A stretch of 64,000 bases of DNA from Phenylobacterium koreense (GCF_040545335.1 NZ_JBEPLU010000001.1:868001-932000); one strand, 5' to 3'; shown: positions 35,825 through 45,322, counted from the stretch's first letter. A program made the numbers and translations. Notes: generated by a model not told the origin, from the letters alone.

Positions 35825-37825
35825 TCAGACCCCGGCCGCGAGAACGCGCGTGCGCTCGTCCTCGGTCTGCCGGACCTCTTCGACCGGGATGTGGTAGTCG
35901 CGGTCATAGTTGAAGGTGTGGGCGATGGCGGCCACCAGGATGGCCAGGAAGCTCGCGGCCGCCAGCCACCAGACGTACCAGATCAGGCCAAGCGCCAGGC
36001 CGATGCTCAGCACCGACAGGATCACGCCCGCGCCGGTGTTCTTCGGCATGTGGATCGGCCGGAAGCCGGAGATCGGCCGCGCATAGCCGCGCTTCTTCAT
36101 GTCCCACCAGGCGTCGCCGTCGTGGATCACCGGGGTGAAGGCGAAGTTGTAGGCCGGCGGCGGCGAGGAGGTCGCCCACTCCAGGGTGCGGCCGTCCCAC
36201 GGGTCGCCGGTCAGGTCGCGCAGCTTCTCGCGGTTCTTGATGCTGACCGCGATCTGGATCAGGAACGCCAGGATGCCGACCGCGATCAGGGCCGCGCCGA
36301 AGCCGGCGATGATGAACCAGATCTGCAGCGACTGGTCGTCGAACACCCGCATGCGGCGGGTCACGCCCATCAGGCCCAGCACATAGAGCGGCGTGAAGGC
36401 CACGAAGAAGCCGATCACCCAGCACCAGAAGCTGACCTTCCCCCACTTCTCGTCGAGCTTGAAGCCGAAGGCCTTGGGGAACCAGTAGTTGATGGCGGCG
36501 AACAGGCCGTAGAGCACGCCGCCGATGATCACGTTATGGAAGTGCGCGATCAGGAAGAGGCTGTTGTGCAGCACGAAGTCGGCTGGCGGCACCGCGAGCA
36601 TGACGCCGGTCATGCCGCCGATGACGAAGGTCAGCATGAAGGCCACCGTCCACATCATCGGCAGTTCGAACCGGATACGGCCCCGGTACATCGTAAACAG
36701 CCAGTTGAATATCTTCGCCCCTGTCGGGATCGAGATGATCATGGTCGTGATCCCGAAGAACGAGTTCACGCTGGCGCCCGAGCCCATGGTGAAGAAGTGG
36801 TGCAGCCACACCAGATACGACAGCACCGTGATGACCACCGTCGCATAGACCATCGAGGTGTAGCCGAAGAGCTTCTTGCCCGAGAAGGTCGAGGTGACTT
36901 CGGAGAAGACGCCGAACAACGGCAGGATCAGGATGTAGACTTCCGGGTGACCCCAGATCCAGATCAGGTTCACGTACAACATCGGACTGCCGCCGAAGTC
37001 GTTCGTGAAGAAATTCATGCCGACGTAGCGGTCGAGCGACAAAAGGGCGAGCGCGGCCGTCAGCACCGGGAAGGTCGCCACGATCAGGATGTTCGTGCAG
37101 AGCGAGGTCCAGGTGAAGACCGGCATCTTCATCAGCGACATGCCCGGCGCGCGCATCTTCACGATGGTGGCGATCAGGTTGATGCCGGATAAGGTCGTCC
37201 CGACCCCCGCTACCTGCAGGGCCCATATGTAGTAGTCGACCCCGACCCCTGGGCTGTAGGCGATGCCCGACAGCGGCGGATAGGCCAGCCAGCCGGTCTG
37301 CGCGAACTCACCGACGAACAGCGAGATCATGACCAGCACGGCGCCGGCCGTGGTCATCCAGAAGCTGAAATTGTTGAGGAACGGGAAGGAGACGTCCCGC
37401 GCGCCGATCTGCAGCGGCACCACATAGTTCATCAAGCCCGTGACCAGGGGCATGGCCACGAAGAAGATCATGATCACGCCGTGGGCGGTGAAGATCTGGT
37501 CGTAGTGGTGAGCGTTCAGGTAGCCCTCGGACCCGCCGAACGCCATGACCTGCTGCAGGCGCATCATGACCGCGTCGGCGAAGCCACGCAGCAGCATGAC
37601 GATCCCGAGGATCATGTACATGATCCCGATCTTCTTGTGATCGACGGTGGTGAACCACTCGCGCCACAGGTAGCCCCAGAGCTTGAAATGGGTCAGGGCC
37701 GCGAGCAGCCCGACGCCCCCCAGGGCGACGACGCCGAAGGTGCCCACCAGGATGGGCTCGTGGAACGGCAGGGCCTCCCAGGTCAGGCGGCCGAATATGG
37801 GCGAGATAGCGGTTTCAGCAGACAT
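35825..37825 (-). CDS. cyoB: cytochrome o ubiquinol oxidase subunit I
   Basis: Catalytic haem-copper subunit, 666 residues with about 15 transmembrane helices. The copper-site motif [12 protein letters not shown] gives the His-Tyr cross-link pair. HHFFTMG and HFHNVIIGG (haem and CuB histidines) are present, as is the N-terminal [10 protein letters not shown] segment. It pumps protons while reducing O2 with quinol electrons. It lies 11 bases after cyoA. No cyoE (haem O synthase) follows in this operon, so that function must be elsewhere. Confidence 0.97.
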   Translation of the reverse strand: MSAETAISPIFGRLTWEALPFHEPILVGTFGVVALGGVGLLAALTHFKLWGYLWREWFTTVDHKKIGIMYMILGIVMLLRGFADAVMMRLQQVMAFGGSEGYLNAHHYDQIFTAHGVIMIFFVAMPLVTGLMNYVVPLQIGARDVSFPFLNNFSFWMTTAGAVLVMISLFVGEFAQTGWLAYPPLSGIAYSPGVGVDYYIWALQVAGVGTTLSGINLIATIVKMRAPGMSLMKMPVFTWTSLCTNILIVATFPVLTAALALLSLDRYVGMNFFTNDFGGSPMLYVNLIWIWGHPEVYILILPLFGVFSEVTSTFSGKKLFGYTSMVYATVVITVLSYLVWLHHFFTMGSGASVNSFFGITTMIISIPTGAKIFNWLFTMYRGRIRFELPMMWTVAFMLTFVIGGMTGVMLAVPPADFVLHNSLFLIAHFHNVIIGGVLYGLFAAINYWFPKAFGFKLDEKWGKVSFWCWVIGFFVAFTPLYVLGLMGVTRRMRVFDDQSLQIWFIIAGFGAALIAVGILAFLIQIAVSIKNREKLRDLTGDPWDGRTLEWATSSPPPAYNFAFTPVIHDGDAWWDMKKRGYARPISGFRPIHMPKNTGAGVILSVLSIGLALGLIWYVWWLAAASFLAILVAAIAHTFNYDRDYHIPVEEVRQTEDERTRVLAAGV

Positions 37826-37836
37826 GGGGCGAACGA

Positions 37837-39012
37837 TCAGGAGTTCGAGGGGGAGCGGTTCAGCGGGGTGGTGAGCGCGGTCAGCGCGCTCAGCGCCGGC
37901 AGGCGCGGCAGGCCGGCGCCGGTCATCGGCGCACCGGAACCCGGCTTGGGCTCAGCCTCGGCGCGCTGGACGCCGGCGCCGCCGCGGCCGTCGTCGGTCG
38001 GGGTGCAAATAGAGAGGACGTAGGCGTCCTTGGCGGCGAGCACCGTCGATCCGCGGCGCCCGTTCTTGTCGTAGGTCAGCGGGGCGGTGTTGTGCGCCGC
38101 CTCGAGGCCCAGGCCGCCCCGGCGGTCGATGGACATCATCTCACCCATGCACATCTTGCCCGGCTCGACGCACATGTTGACGATCGCGTCCCACAACATC
38201 GGGTCGATCTGCGAGAAGTGCGTCACCGGGACCCTCTCGCTGGGCCGCTCCAGCTCGAGATAGCGAGCGCGGTCCAGGCCGGCGTCGGCTTGGCGCACCT
38301 TGGCGACCCAGGCGTCGAAGCCCTTGTCGTCCAGACCATGGAACTTGAAGCGCATGCTCGAGAAGCCGGCGCCGGAATAGTTGGCCGAGAAGCCGTCGTA
38401 CTCGCCGCGATGGTTGATGACCGCGTGGAGCTTCGTCTCCATCCCGGGCATGGCGTAGATCTGGCCGGCCAGGGCCGGGATGTAGAAGGAGTTCATCACC
38501 GAGGAGGCGGTGATCTTGAAGCGGATCGGCCGATCGACCGGCGCGGCCATCTCGTTCACCGAGGCGATGCCGTATTCCGGGTAGATGAACAGCCACTTCC
38601 AATCGAGGGCGACGACCTCGACATCCAGCGGCTTGGTGGAGGCGGCGACGGGCTCGCCCTGCTTCACATGCCCGAGCGAACGATAGGGGTCGAGCAGGTG
38701 GGTGCTGGCCCAGGTGATCGCGCCCAGACAGATGATGATCAGCAGCGGCGCGGCCCAGATCACCAGTTCGAGGTGCGTCGAGTGGTCCCAGTCCGGCTCG
38801 TAGCGCGCAGCCTTGTTCGAGGCCCGGTACTTCCAGGCGAAGAAGATCACCAGCGCCATCACCGGCACGATGATCAGCAGCATCAGATAGGTCGAGACCA
38901 GCAGCAGGTCGCGCTCGCGCACGGCGATATCGCCGGCCGGATCAAGAACGACGGCGCTGCAGGCGCCTAGGCTCAGCAGCAGGGGCAGGGAAAGAAGCGA
39001 GCGCAGGCGCAA
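37837..39012 (-). CDS. cyoA: cytochrome o ubiquinol oxidase subunit II (lipoprotein)
   Basis: 391 residues from TTG 39012, the only standard start giving a normal signal. The lipobox LSLGAC comes near residue 18, so the protein is lipid-anchored. Two transmembrane helices are followed by a periplasmic cupredoxin domain that lacks the CuA cysteines, as in quinol oxidases; [19 protein letters not shown] and [18 protein letters not shown] are typical. The C-terminus has a disordered Pro/Ala/Gly tail of about 60 residues beyond the usual end. It is the first gene of cyoABCD-surf1-regBA. Confidence 0.93.
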   Translation of the reverse strand: MRLRSLLSLPLLLSLGACSAVVLDPAGDIAVRERDLLLVSTYLMLLIIVPVMALVIFFAWKYRASNKAARYEPDWDHSTHLELVIWAAPLLIIICLGAITWASTHLLDPYRSLGHVKQGEPVAASTKPLDVEVVALDWKWLFIYPEYGIASVNEMAAPVDRPIRFKITASSVMNSFYIPALAGQIYAMPGMETKLHAVINHRGEYDGFSANYSGAGFSSMRFKFHGLDDKGFDAWVAKVRQADAGLDRARYLELERPSERVPVTHFSQIDPMLWDAIVNMCVEPGKMCMGEMMSIDRRGGLGLEAAHNTAPLTYDKNGRRGSTVLAAKDAYVLSICTPTDDGRGGAGVQRAEAEPKPGSGAPMTGAGLPRLPALSALTALTTPLNRSPSNS

Positions 39013-39105
39013 GACGTATCCAATCGCGGAACAATGCGGACAGCTCCTGCCGCCGAGCGGAAGAAGCCTCACCCGTGGCCCTAGTGGAGCGGCTGCGGCG
39101 CGGAC

Positions 39106-39124
39106 ATTGGACAATCTGTCCAAT
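39106..39124. promoter_or_regulatory. 19-bp palindrome between cyo operon and MFS gene
   Basis: ATTGGACA-ATC-TGTCCAAT, a perfect 8-bp dyad with 3-base spacer, 94 bases before cyoA and 86 before the MFS start. It does not match the FNR consensus (TTGAT-N4-ATCAA). A regulator of the divergent promoters could bind here. Confidence 0.65.
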
Positions 39125-39209
39125 CCCCCTGGCGGCTCCCATGTCCTCAAAGCGCGCCAGACGAGCGCAGCTTTCCGCGCTCGCGTACCTATTCCGGAGC
39201 GAAGACCTG

Positions 39210-40541
39210 ATGTCCGCCCAAAGCGCCTCGCCGAGTTCAGTGTCCCTGGAACGCGACGCCGCGAAGATCAACGCGACCCACGGCAAGGTCGACGCCAGCG
39301 AGATCGCCATCGGCGTCATCATCGGCCGGACATCGGAGTTCTTCGACTTCTTCGTCTACGCCATCGCCTCGGTGCTGGTGTTCCCGCAGCTTGTCTTTCC
39401 CTATGCGGGTCCGCTGGGCGGCACCCTGCTGTCGTTCGCCGTTTTCGCCCTGGCCTTCATCGCCCGCCCGTTCGGCACCGCCCTCTTCATCGCCATCGAC
39501 CGCAAGTTCGGACGCGGCACGAAGCTGACCACCGCCCTGCTGCTGCTCGGCGCCTCCACCGTGGCCGTCGCCTTCCTGCCCGGCTACCAGCAGGCAGGCG
39601 TCTGGTCGGCGATCCTCCTGGCCGCCTTCCGCATCGGCCAGGGCATGGCCCTGGGCGGCGCCTGGGACGGCCTGGCCTCGCTGCTGGCCCTCAACGCGCC
39701 GCCGCATCGTCGTGGCTGGTACGCCATGATCCCGCAGCTCGGCGCCCCGATCGGCCTGATCGTCGCCAGCGCGCTCTTCGCCTACTTCCTGACCGTGTTG
39801 TCGGCCGCCGACTTCCTGGACTGGGGCTGGCGCTATCCGTTCTTCGTGGCCTTCGCCATCAACGTGGTGGCCCTGTTCGCCCGCCTGCGCATCGTCGTCA
39901 CTCCGGCCTTCCAGGCGCTGTTCAAGACCCGCGAACTGCATCCCGCGCCGGTGCGCCAGGCCATCGCCGAGGAAGGCCCCAAGATCGCCATCGGCGCCTT
40001 CGCCCCTCTGGCCAGCTTCGCCATGTTCCACATGGTGACGGTCTTTCCGCTCTCCTGGATCTTCCTGTTCACCCGTGAACTGCCGAGCCGGTTCCTGGTC
40101 ATCGAGCTGGTCGGCGCGGTCTTCGGCCTCTTGGCGGTCCTCGCCTCGGGCATGCTGGCCGACAGATATGGCCGCCGCACGGTCCTGGGCGTGACCGCCG
40201 CGGGCATCGCCGCCTTCAGCGGCTTCGCCCCGCAACTGCTCGACGGCGGCTCGGCGGGCGAGCTGGCCTATATGATCTCGGGCTTCATCCTGCTGGGCCT
40301 TTCCTTCGGCCAGGCGTCCGGCGCGGTGGCCTCCAGCTTCTCGCTCGCCAACCGCTACACCGCCTCGGCCCTCACCTCGGACCTCGCCTGGCTGTTCGGG
40401 GCCGGCTTCGCTCCCCTCGCCGCGCTGCTGCTATCGACGCACTTCGGTCTGATCGCCGCCGGCGCCTACCTGCTCTCCGGCGCTGCGGGGACGCTGCTGG
40501 CCTTGTGGCTGAACCGCAGCCTGGCCAAGAGCGGGAGCTGA
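39210..40541 (+). CDS. MFS transporter, metabolite:H+ symporter type
   Basis: 443-residue twelve-helix transporter. The early helix-1 segment RTSEFFDFFVYAIASVLVFP and loop DRKFGRGTKL, with GRTSEFFDF replacing the usual GT-x-EWYDF, point to the MHS family (citrate/proline/shikimate-like symporters). A second inter-helix motif (LADRYGRRTVL) occurs at about residue 310. The start at MSAQSAS has GGAGCGAAG upstream. It is divergent from cyoA and ends at a strong hairpin. The substrate is unknown; a small organic acid is likely. Confidence 0.9.
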   Translation: MSAQSASPSSVSLERDAAKINATHGKVDASEIAIGVIIGRTSEFFDFFVYAIASVLVFPQLVFPYAGPLGGTLLSFAVFALAFIARPFGTALFIAIDRKFGRGTKLTTALLLLGASTVAVAFLPGYQQAGVWSAILLAAFRIGQGMALGGAWDGLASLLALNAPPHRRGWYAMIPQLGAPIGLIVASALFAYFLTVLSAADFLDWGWRYPFFVAFAINVVALFARLRIVVTPAFQALFKTRELHPAPVRQAIAEEGPKIAIGAFAPLASFAMFHMVTVFPLSWIFLFTRELPSRFLVIELVGAVFGLLAVLASGMLADRYGRRTVLGVTAAGIAAFSGFAPQLLDGGSAGELAYMISGFILLGLSFGQASGAVASSFSLANRYTASALTSDLAWLFGAGFAPLAALLLSTHFGLIAAGAYLLSGAAGTLLALWLNRSLAKSGS

Positions 40542-40566
40542 GGCGGCGCGCGCCTCGCGCCGCCTC
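40540..40566 (+). terminator. GC hairpin at end of MFS gene
   Basis: GAGGCGGCGCG pairs perfectly over 11 bp with its complement around the loop CGCCT. It overlaps the stop codon. No T-tract follows. Confidence 0.6.
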
Positions 40567-40823
40567 CGGCATCGATGGTCGGGCATCCACCGCTGACGCT
40601 CTTGCGGAGAGAAGCGAGCCGGCCAGCTCATCGCGATTCAAGCTGTGCCATATTCATACAGGTTTAACTCGACTGATTGATACCCGCCAGCCCAACCAGC
40701 CCGCGAGGGGGCTGAAGTATTCAGGGCTTACCAGGTGCATATGCATAATAAAGATGGCCTACCGAAAGACGCAGGCTGTGCGTCTATCGATTGTCTGGCT
40801 TTTAGAAATCGGGGAGGCCACGC
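40567..40823 (+). promoter_or_regulatory. AT-richer leader of RTX gene with two palindromes
   Basis: This non-coding stretch is visibly less GC-rich than its surroundings. It holds the 10-bp palindrome TGCATATGCA (40736-40745) with CATAATAAAG after it, and a perfect 7-bp dyad AGACGCA-GGCTG-TGCGTCT (40767-40785). These probably mark the promoter and a regulator site or leader hairpin of the RTX gene. GGGGAGG precedes its GTG start. Confidence 0.45.
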
Positions 40824-42941
40824 GTGACCGCCCCCACCATTACCGGCCTTGACGCCATATCGTTGATCGAAGGCCACGCCGCGATCAACATCGGCCAGGA
40901 TCTTTCCTTCTCCGGCGGCGCTGATTTCACCGGCGGCTTCCTCCGCTTCGAAGTGAGCGACCCCAATAGCGGCGACCAACTCAAGCTGACCAGCGCGGGC
41001 GACGTGAACGCCGCCGGCGCCATCTCGGTCGACGCCGCCGGCTTCGTCTATCTGGGCGACGGCTCGGGCCGTGAGGCCATCGGGACCGTCGACGCCGTGG
41101 AAAACGGCCAGAACGGCGCGGCGCTGAAGATCAATATCGGCGTCTCCACCGGCGCTATCGGCAATACCGGCTTCGAAGGCGGGACCGACGGCTGGACCAT
41201 CGTCACCCAACGCGTGATCCTCGGAGAAACCGAGATCGGCGGCCATGTGACGCCCACCGATCTGACCATTCCGCCCAACGCTGGCGACGATGCAGGCCCC
41301 GCCACCCTGACCTACAACTTCGAGCTTTCGACGAGCGACCACACCGAAGGCTCTTCGTCGCTGCGGCTCTACAACCTCGGCAACACGGGCGCCGGCTTCG
41401 ATGTCGTCCACGGCCCGTACGCCGTCTCCGACACGTTCGAGGCGAACGCCGGCGAGGTCTTCCGCTTCGACTGGCGCGCGGCGGCGGGCGGCGACGCCTA
41501 TGACGCCTACGGCTACCTGCTGAACGTCGACACCGGCGAGACGGTCACCGTGCTGGACGCAACCGGCGTGGATGACACCGGCGAGACGGCATGGACCTCT
41601 GCGGCGGTCGAGGTGCCGGAGACCGGCGACTGGGCTTTCGTCTTCGTGGCCGGCACCTACGACTTCAGCGGCGGCCAGGCGGTCGGCGGGTCGCTGTTCA
41701 TCGACAACATCCGCACCCTGACGCCCTCGTCGGTGGATGACGCCATTCTCCAGACGATCGCCTCGCAGGTGACGTTCCAGAACACCTCCAATGAAGCCGT
41801 CGACACCCGCACCATCGGGGTCTCGGTGGCCGATGGCGAGGGCGACCAGGAGACGGCGAGCGCCGACCTCGACATCACCAACACGCCTAACGAACCCAGC
41901 CAACCGCGGCTCGCGGGGTCGCCGAGGCTCGGCGACACGTTGAGCCTCGCCAGCCCGGTGTCGGATCCGGACGGCCTCGATCCCGCCGGCGTGACCTATC
42001 AATGGCAGCAGCGCCAGTCGGACGGGTCCTGGGCCGACATCGACGGCGCGACCGGCGCGACCTACGTGCTCACCGCCGATGACGTCGGTCACTCCGTCCG
42101 CCTCGTGGCGCAATACACCGACAACGGCGGCGACGACGAAACGGTCACCAGCTACGCCACGTCCCTGGTGCGGGACCCGGCCGCCCCGCGGCCTCCGCCG
42201 GCCCCGACGGAGATCGACGAACATGCCAACACCGCGACCGGCACGATCGGCTCGGACAGCATCAGCGGTCTGGAAGGCGACGACACGCTCAGCGGCGGCG
42301 GCGCGGACGACTTCATCAACGGCGACCAGCAGAACGACATCGTGCAGGGCAACCAAGGCTCCGACACCCTGCATGGGGGTCAGGGCGACGACATCGTCCG
42401 TGGCGGTCAGGACGATGACCGGGTGCTCGGGGACAAGGGGAACGACCAGGTCTTCGGCGACCTGGGCCGTGACGTGGTCAACGGCGGAGACGGCGACGAC
42501 GTGCTGTGGGGCGGACAAGGGGCCAGTCCCGACACCGGCGACGCCGGCGACACCGTAAGCGGCGAGGCCGGCGCCGACTTCCTGAACGGCAACGGCGGGG
42601 ATGACGCCCTCGACGGCGGCGTCGGAAACGACACCGTTCACGGCGGCCAGGGCGCGGACCTGATCTACGGCGGCGAAGGCGACGACATCGTCCTGGGTGA
42701 TTTCGGGAACGACACCGTCAGCGGCGGCGCCGGCGCCGACGAGTTCCAGATGCACGGCGGCGGGCGCGACGTCATCGTCGACTTCAGCCTGGCGCAGGGC
42801 GATCGCATCTTCCTCGATGCGGGCGCCTCGCACACCGTCAGCCAGCAAGGCGCCGACACGGTCATCGACTGGTCGGAGGGTCAGGTGGTGCTGATTGGCG
42901 TCCAGCTCTCCAGCCTCACGGGCGACTGGCTGGTCGCCTGA
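40824..42941 (+). CDS. RTX calcium-binding secreted protein
   Basis: 705-residue protein without an N-terminal signal peptide, as expected for type I secretion. Residues 1-100 form a beta-rich domain of unknown type. Residues about 110-300 look like a carbohydrate-binding or jelly-roll domain (NTGFEGGTDGWTIVTQR, ending in GSLFIDNIRTL). Residues about 300-460 hold Ig-like segments (YQWQQRQSDGSWADI). From about 473 to 645 there are 16-17 glycine/aspartate nonapeptides. The C-terminal end (IVDFSLAQGDRIFLDAG) resembles type I secretion signals. No catalytic domain is visible; a surface adhesin or matrix role is possible. No transporter genes lie nearby. Confidence 0.9.
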   Translation: MTAPTITGLDAISLIEGHAAINIGQDLSFSGGADFTGGFLRFEVSDPNSGDQLKLTSAGDVNAAGAISVDAAGFVYLGDGSGREAIGTVDAVENGQNGAALKINIGVSTGAIGNTGFEGGTDGWTIVTQRVILGETEIGGHVTPTDLTIPPNAGDDAGPATLTYNFELSTSDHTEGSSSLRLYNLGNTGAGFDVVHGPYAVSDTFEANAGEVFRFDWRAAAGGDAYDAYGYLLNVDTGETVTVLDATGVDDTGETAWTSAAVEVPETGDWAFVFVAGTYDFSGGQAVGGSLFIDNIRTLTPSSVDDAILQTIASQVTFQNTSNEAVDTRTIGVSVADGEGDQETASADLDITNTPNEPSQPRLAGSPRLGDTLSLASPVSDPDGLDPAGVTYQWQQRQSDGSWADIDGATGATYVLTADDVGHSVRLVAQYTDNGGDDETVTSYATSLVRDPAAPRPPPAPTEIDEHANTATGTIGSDSISGLEGDDTLSGGGADDFINGDQQNDIVQGNQGSDTLHGGQGDDIVRGGQDDDRVLGDKGNDQVFGDLGRDVVNGGDGDDVLWGGQGASPDTGDAGDTVSGEAGADFLNGNGGDDALDGGVGNDTVHGGQGADLIYGGEGDDIVLGDFGNDTVSGGAGADEFQMHGGGRDVIVDFSLAQGDRIFLDAGASHTVSQQGADTVIDWSEGQVVLIGVQLSSLTGDWLVA
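42241..42762 (+). repeat. RTX nonapeptide repeat array
   Basis: 27-base degenerate units encoding GGxGxDxux nonapeptides, for example GGQGDDIVR and GGDGDDVLW. About 16-17 copies are readable; one is broken near 42520 by an insertion around SPDTGDAGDTVS. They form calcium-bound beta-rolls outside the cell. Confidence 0.9.
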
Positions 42942-42950
42942 CGGCAAGGT

Positions 42951-43000
42951 CCTGGGGGCGCCTCATGCGGGCGTCCCCAGGCTCTGCGCCCTGCAGAGCC
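42951..43000. terminator. two hairpins after RTX gene
   Basis: CCTGGGGGCGCC pairs with GGCGTCCCCAGG (one G-T pair, 42951-42981). Next to it, GGCTCTGC pairs perfectly with GCAGAGCC (42980-43000). They sit between the convergent RTX gene and a small gene. Confidence 0.65.
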
Positions 43001-43001
43001 C

Positions 43002-43250
43002 TTAGCGGTGCGCCGAGCGCTTGCCTTTCTCGGTCAGCGAGAACCAGAAGGTGCGTTCGCCGTTCGGGTCCTCCCTGTGGCCCGTGACCCGCGCCAGGCG
43101 CAGATAGCCATAGATGCAGAGACATTCGAGGTGGCGGCACTCGGCCACCGCGCCCTCGACCTCCTGCCGATGGCGATAGGTCACGACCTGCAGACCGCCC
43201 GATTGCAGCGCCCTGATCAGCCGTTCACGATCTTCGGTTTCGAGCCTCAT
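43002..43250 (-). CDS. small protein, possible winged-helix fold
   Basis: 82 residues, not assigned to a family. The order LIRALQSGGLQVVTYRH, then RLARVTGHREDPNGERTFWFSLTEKGKRSA resembles the end of winged helix-turn-helix proteins, where the last strand reads LTEKG. Two cysteines occur in CRHLECLC together with a third. The stop follows directly after the tandem hairpins. The ribosome site is weak. It may be a small DNA-binding protein; this is a guess from pattern. Confidence 0.55.
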   Translation of the reverse strand: MRLETEDRERLIRALQSGGLQVVTYRHRQEVEGAVAECRHLECLCIYGYLRLARVTGHREDPNGERTFWFSLTEKGKRSAHR

Positions 43251-43367
43251 TCTGAAAACTCAACCGCGGATTGCCGCCCCAGGTTCCCGGACCTGTACTC
43301 ACCGGAGCTTGAACCCTCCCGCAAGCTTTGTCATCAGGCCATGTCGGCCATTGCGAGGGAGGCGACG

Positions 43368-44633
43368 ATGACCTGCGAACTGGATACTGACCACCTGCAG
43401 GCGCTCAGCACAGCAGCTTCCGAGGCCTGGCTCTACGGCCTGCCGCTGATCGAGGTCGCCACCACCCGGTCGCGCGGAAGCGCGCTCGGCGGCCAGGTCA
43501 ACGTCTTCGCGCATATGCGCAACCTGGCGGACCACCGCGCCCGCACCGTCACTACCCCGAACAACGACACCCTCTATTCCAGCGGCCAGATCGACCTCAG
43601 CGCCGGGCCGGTGACGATCGTCCTGCCCGCCTCGGGCGACCGCTACCTGTCGCTGGCCCTGATGGACGCCTACACCAACAACTTCGCCCTGCTCGGGTCG
43701 CGCACCACCGGGCCGGACGGCGGAACCTTTCGGCTCGTCGGTCCCAGGGACGCCGCCGAGGGCGACAACGTGATCCGCTCGCCCACCGACCATGTCTGGG
43801 CGCTCGCCCGCATCCTCGTGGACGGCCCCTTCGACCTGGAGGCCGCGCGCTCGGTGCAGGCCGGCATATCCATGCAAGGACCCGCCGCACCCTCCCCGGC
43901 CCGCCACGCCGGCCGCGCCGCCCCCTGGAACGAGTATTTCGCCAGCGTCGACGCGCTGATGGCGGCGAACCCGCCGCCGGTCACCGACCTTGGCCTCATC
44001 CGCCGCATCGCGCCCCTGGGACTGGGCCGGGGCGGCTTCGATCCGGGCGCATTCAGCAGCGAGGAGGCCGCGGCCATCGAAGCGGGCGTCCAGCAGGCGA
44101 GGTCTCTGATCCGCAGCCGCGGCCTGGGCGGCGCCGGCTGGGAAGATGGCTGGTCCTATCCACGCGCCGACCTTGGCGACTTCGGCCAGAGCTACGCCTA
44201 TCGCGCCGCCGTGGCGCTGGCGGGCCTGGCCGCGCTCCCGCCGGTCGAGGCGATGTACATGCGCGGCCAAGGCGAAACCGGCGGGACCTATGACGGGACT
44301 CGCCCCTGGCGGCTGCATTTCCCCAGCGACCGCCTGCCGCCAGTCGACAGCTTCTGGTCCCTCAGCCTCTACGAGGCCACGCCGGACGGGCAGTTCTTCT
44401 TCGCCGACAATCCGCTCAATCGTTACGCGATCGGCGACCGGACGCTTGGCCTGGCCTACAATCCCGATGGCTCGCTCGACATCTGGATCGGCGCGGACAG
44501 CCCCGGCTCCGAGCGCGAAAGCAACTGGCTGCCCTCGCCGGCCGGCCCGTTCGCGCTGTTCATGCGCGCCTACCTCCCGCAAGCCAGCCTGCTGGAAGGC
44601 CAATACCGCCTGCCGCCGGTGCTTCCGGCCTAG
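43368..44633 (+). CDS. DUF1254/DUF1214 protein
   Basis: 421 residues. The N-terminal DUF1254 domain shows AWLYGLPLIEV, TTPNNDTLYSSGQIDLSAGPV and YLSLALMDAYTNNF. The C-terminal DUF1214 domain shows WRLHFPSDRLPPVDSFWSLSLYE, YAIGDRTLGL and NWLPSPAGPF. This pair is widespread but of unknown function. No signal peptide is visible, unlike many members. The start at 43368 is taken for GGGAGG seven bases upstream. The stop overlaps that of the next, convergent gene (CTAG). Confidence 0.88.
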   Translation: MTCELDTDHLQALSTAASEAWLYGLPLIEVATTRSRGSALGGQVNVFAHMRNLADHRARTVTTPNNDTLYSSGQIDLSAGPVTIVLPASGDRYLSLALMDAYTNNFALLGSRTTGPDGGTFRLVGPRDAAEGDNVIRSPTDHVWALARILVDGPFDLEAARSVQAGISMQGPAAPSPARHAGRAAPWNEYFASVDALMAANPPPVTDLGLIRRIAPLGLGRGGFDPGAFSSEEAAAIEAGVQQARSLIRSRGLGGAGWEDGWSYPRADLGDFGQSYAYRAAVALAGLAALPPVEAMYMRGQGETGGTYDGTRPWRLHFPSDRLPPVDSFWSLSLYEATPDGQFFFADNPLNRYAIGDRTLGLAYNPDGSLDIWIGADSPGSERESNWLPSPAGPFALFMRAYLPQASLLEGQYRLPPVLPA

Positions 44634-45055
44634 TGGACGCGCTCTAACTGACGGCAAAGCGTCTCGATCGCATGGACCGTCGCACGGAGCTCGCCCAGGA
44701 GCCCCGGGTCGGCGTCGCCCGGCTCATCGGCCGCCAGCCACAGCTCGCTCTCCATCGCGCAGGCCGACAGCAACAGTTTCAGCGAAGCCATCATGTCCTC
44801 CCAGACCGGCGCGCCCTCGCCATGGTCCGGAACGCCATCCTCGAACACCAGGTCGGCGAACCGGCGCATGGCCGCCGAGGCGGCCCTCACGTCCTGGGCC
44901 AGCGGGCTCGCTTCGAAGCCGGGCTCGGAAAGCAGGAGGGCGAAGCTGCCGGGAGAGGCGCCCGCCCCCAGCAGCGCCTGGTTCAGACGCTGCAGGCCTT
45001 CGCTGAGCCTGCCCAGCCAATAGGCGAGGCGGTCTTCAATCGGATAGGTCATCAT
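44630..45055 (-). CDS. hypothetical alpha-helical protein
   Basis: 141 residues, no recognised family. It is predicted almost wholly helical, with heptad-like runs (DRLAYWLGRLSEGLQRLNQALL; AMRRFADLVFEDGV; SLKLLLSACAMESELWLA). No signal peptide or transmembrane segment is seen. AGGTGAG lies upstream of a double ATG. It is divergent from the response-regulator gene across a repeat-rich gap, so it could be controlled with that operon. Confidence 0.6.
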   Translation of the reverse strand: MMTYPIEDRLAYWLGRLSEGLQRLNQALLGAGASPGSFALLLSEPGFEASPLAQDVRAASAAMRRFADLVFEDGVPDHGEGAPVWEDMMASLKLLLSACAMESELWLAADEPGDADPGLLGELRATVHAIETLCRQLERVH

Positions 45056-45177
45056 CGTCGAACTCACCTGGCGCACGCCCGGCGGGTCCGATGCTGACGG
45101 ACAAGCATACGCGATCGGGATGTTGCGAGCGGATTGGGGCGTCGCGAGGGGGGAAGGAGAACTCGCACGCCCACTCC

Positions 45178-45235
45178 GGTAACGCGGAATTCAATCGACG
45201 CCATGTAAACAATCGCCGCCGTTACCCTTGTTTAC
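45178..45235. promoter_or_regulatory. nested inverted repeats before the regulator operon
   Basis: GGTAACG (45178) mirrors CGTTACC (45220), and GTAAACA (45205) mirrors TGTTTAC (45229). The two right-hand arms also form a direct repeat of TTACC with 10-base spacing, as OmpR-family regulators often bind. It lies about 90 bases before the response-regulator start, so autoregulation is possible. Confidence 0.5.
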
Positions 45236-45322
45236 CACCTCCCCGAGCAACCGAGTTGTAGTGATGCTTAGATGTTCCATTGGGCGCCGGGCTCCGGGCC
45301 ATCGTTTCGATCGGGTAAGCGA

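Noticed and set aside
42241..42762. Regular 27-base periodicity considered as a CRISPR array or minisatellite
   Set aside because: Units are degenerate, in frame and encode GGxGxDxux nonapeptides; no spacers.
40728..42947. Open frame of about 740 codons antisense to the RTX gene
   Set aside because: The repeated Val-Val-Asp-type pattern is the reverse reading of the Gly/Asp repeats; no ribosome site or domain.
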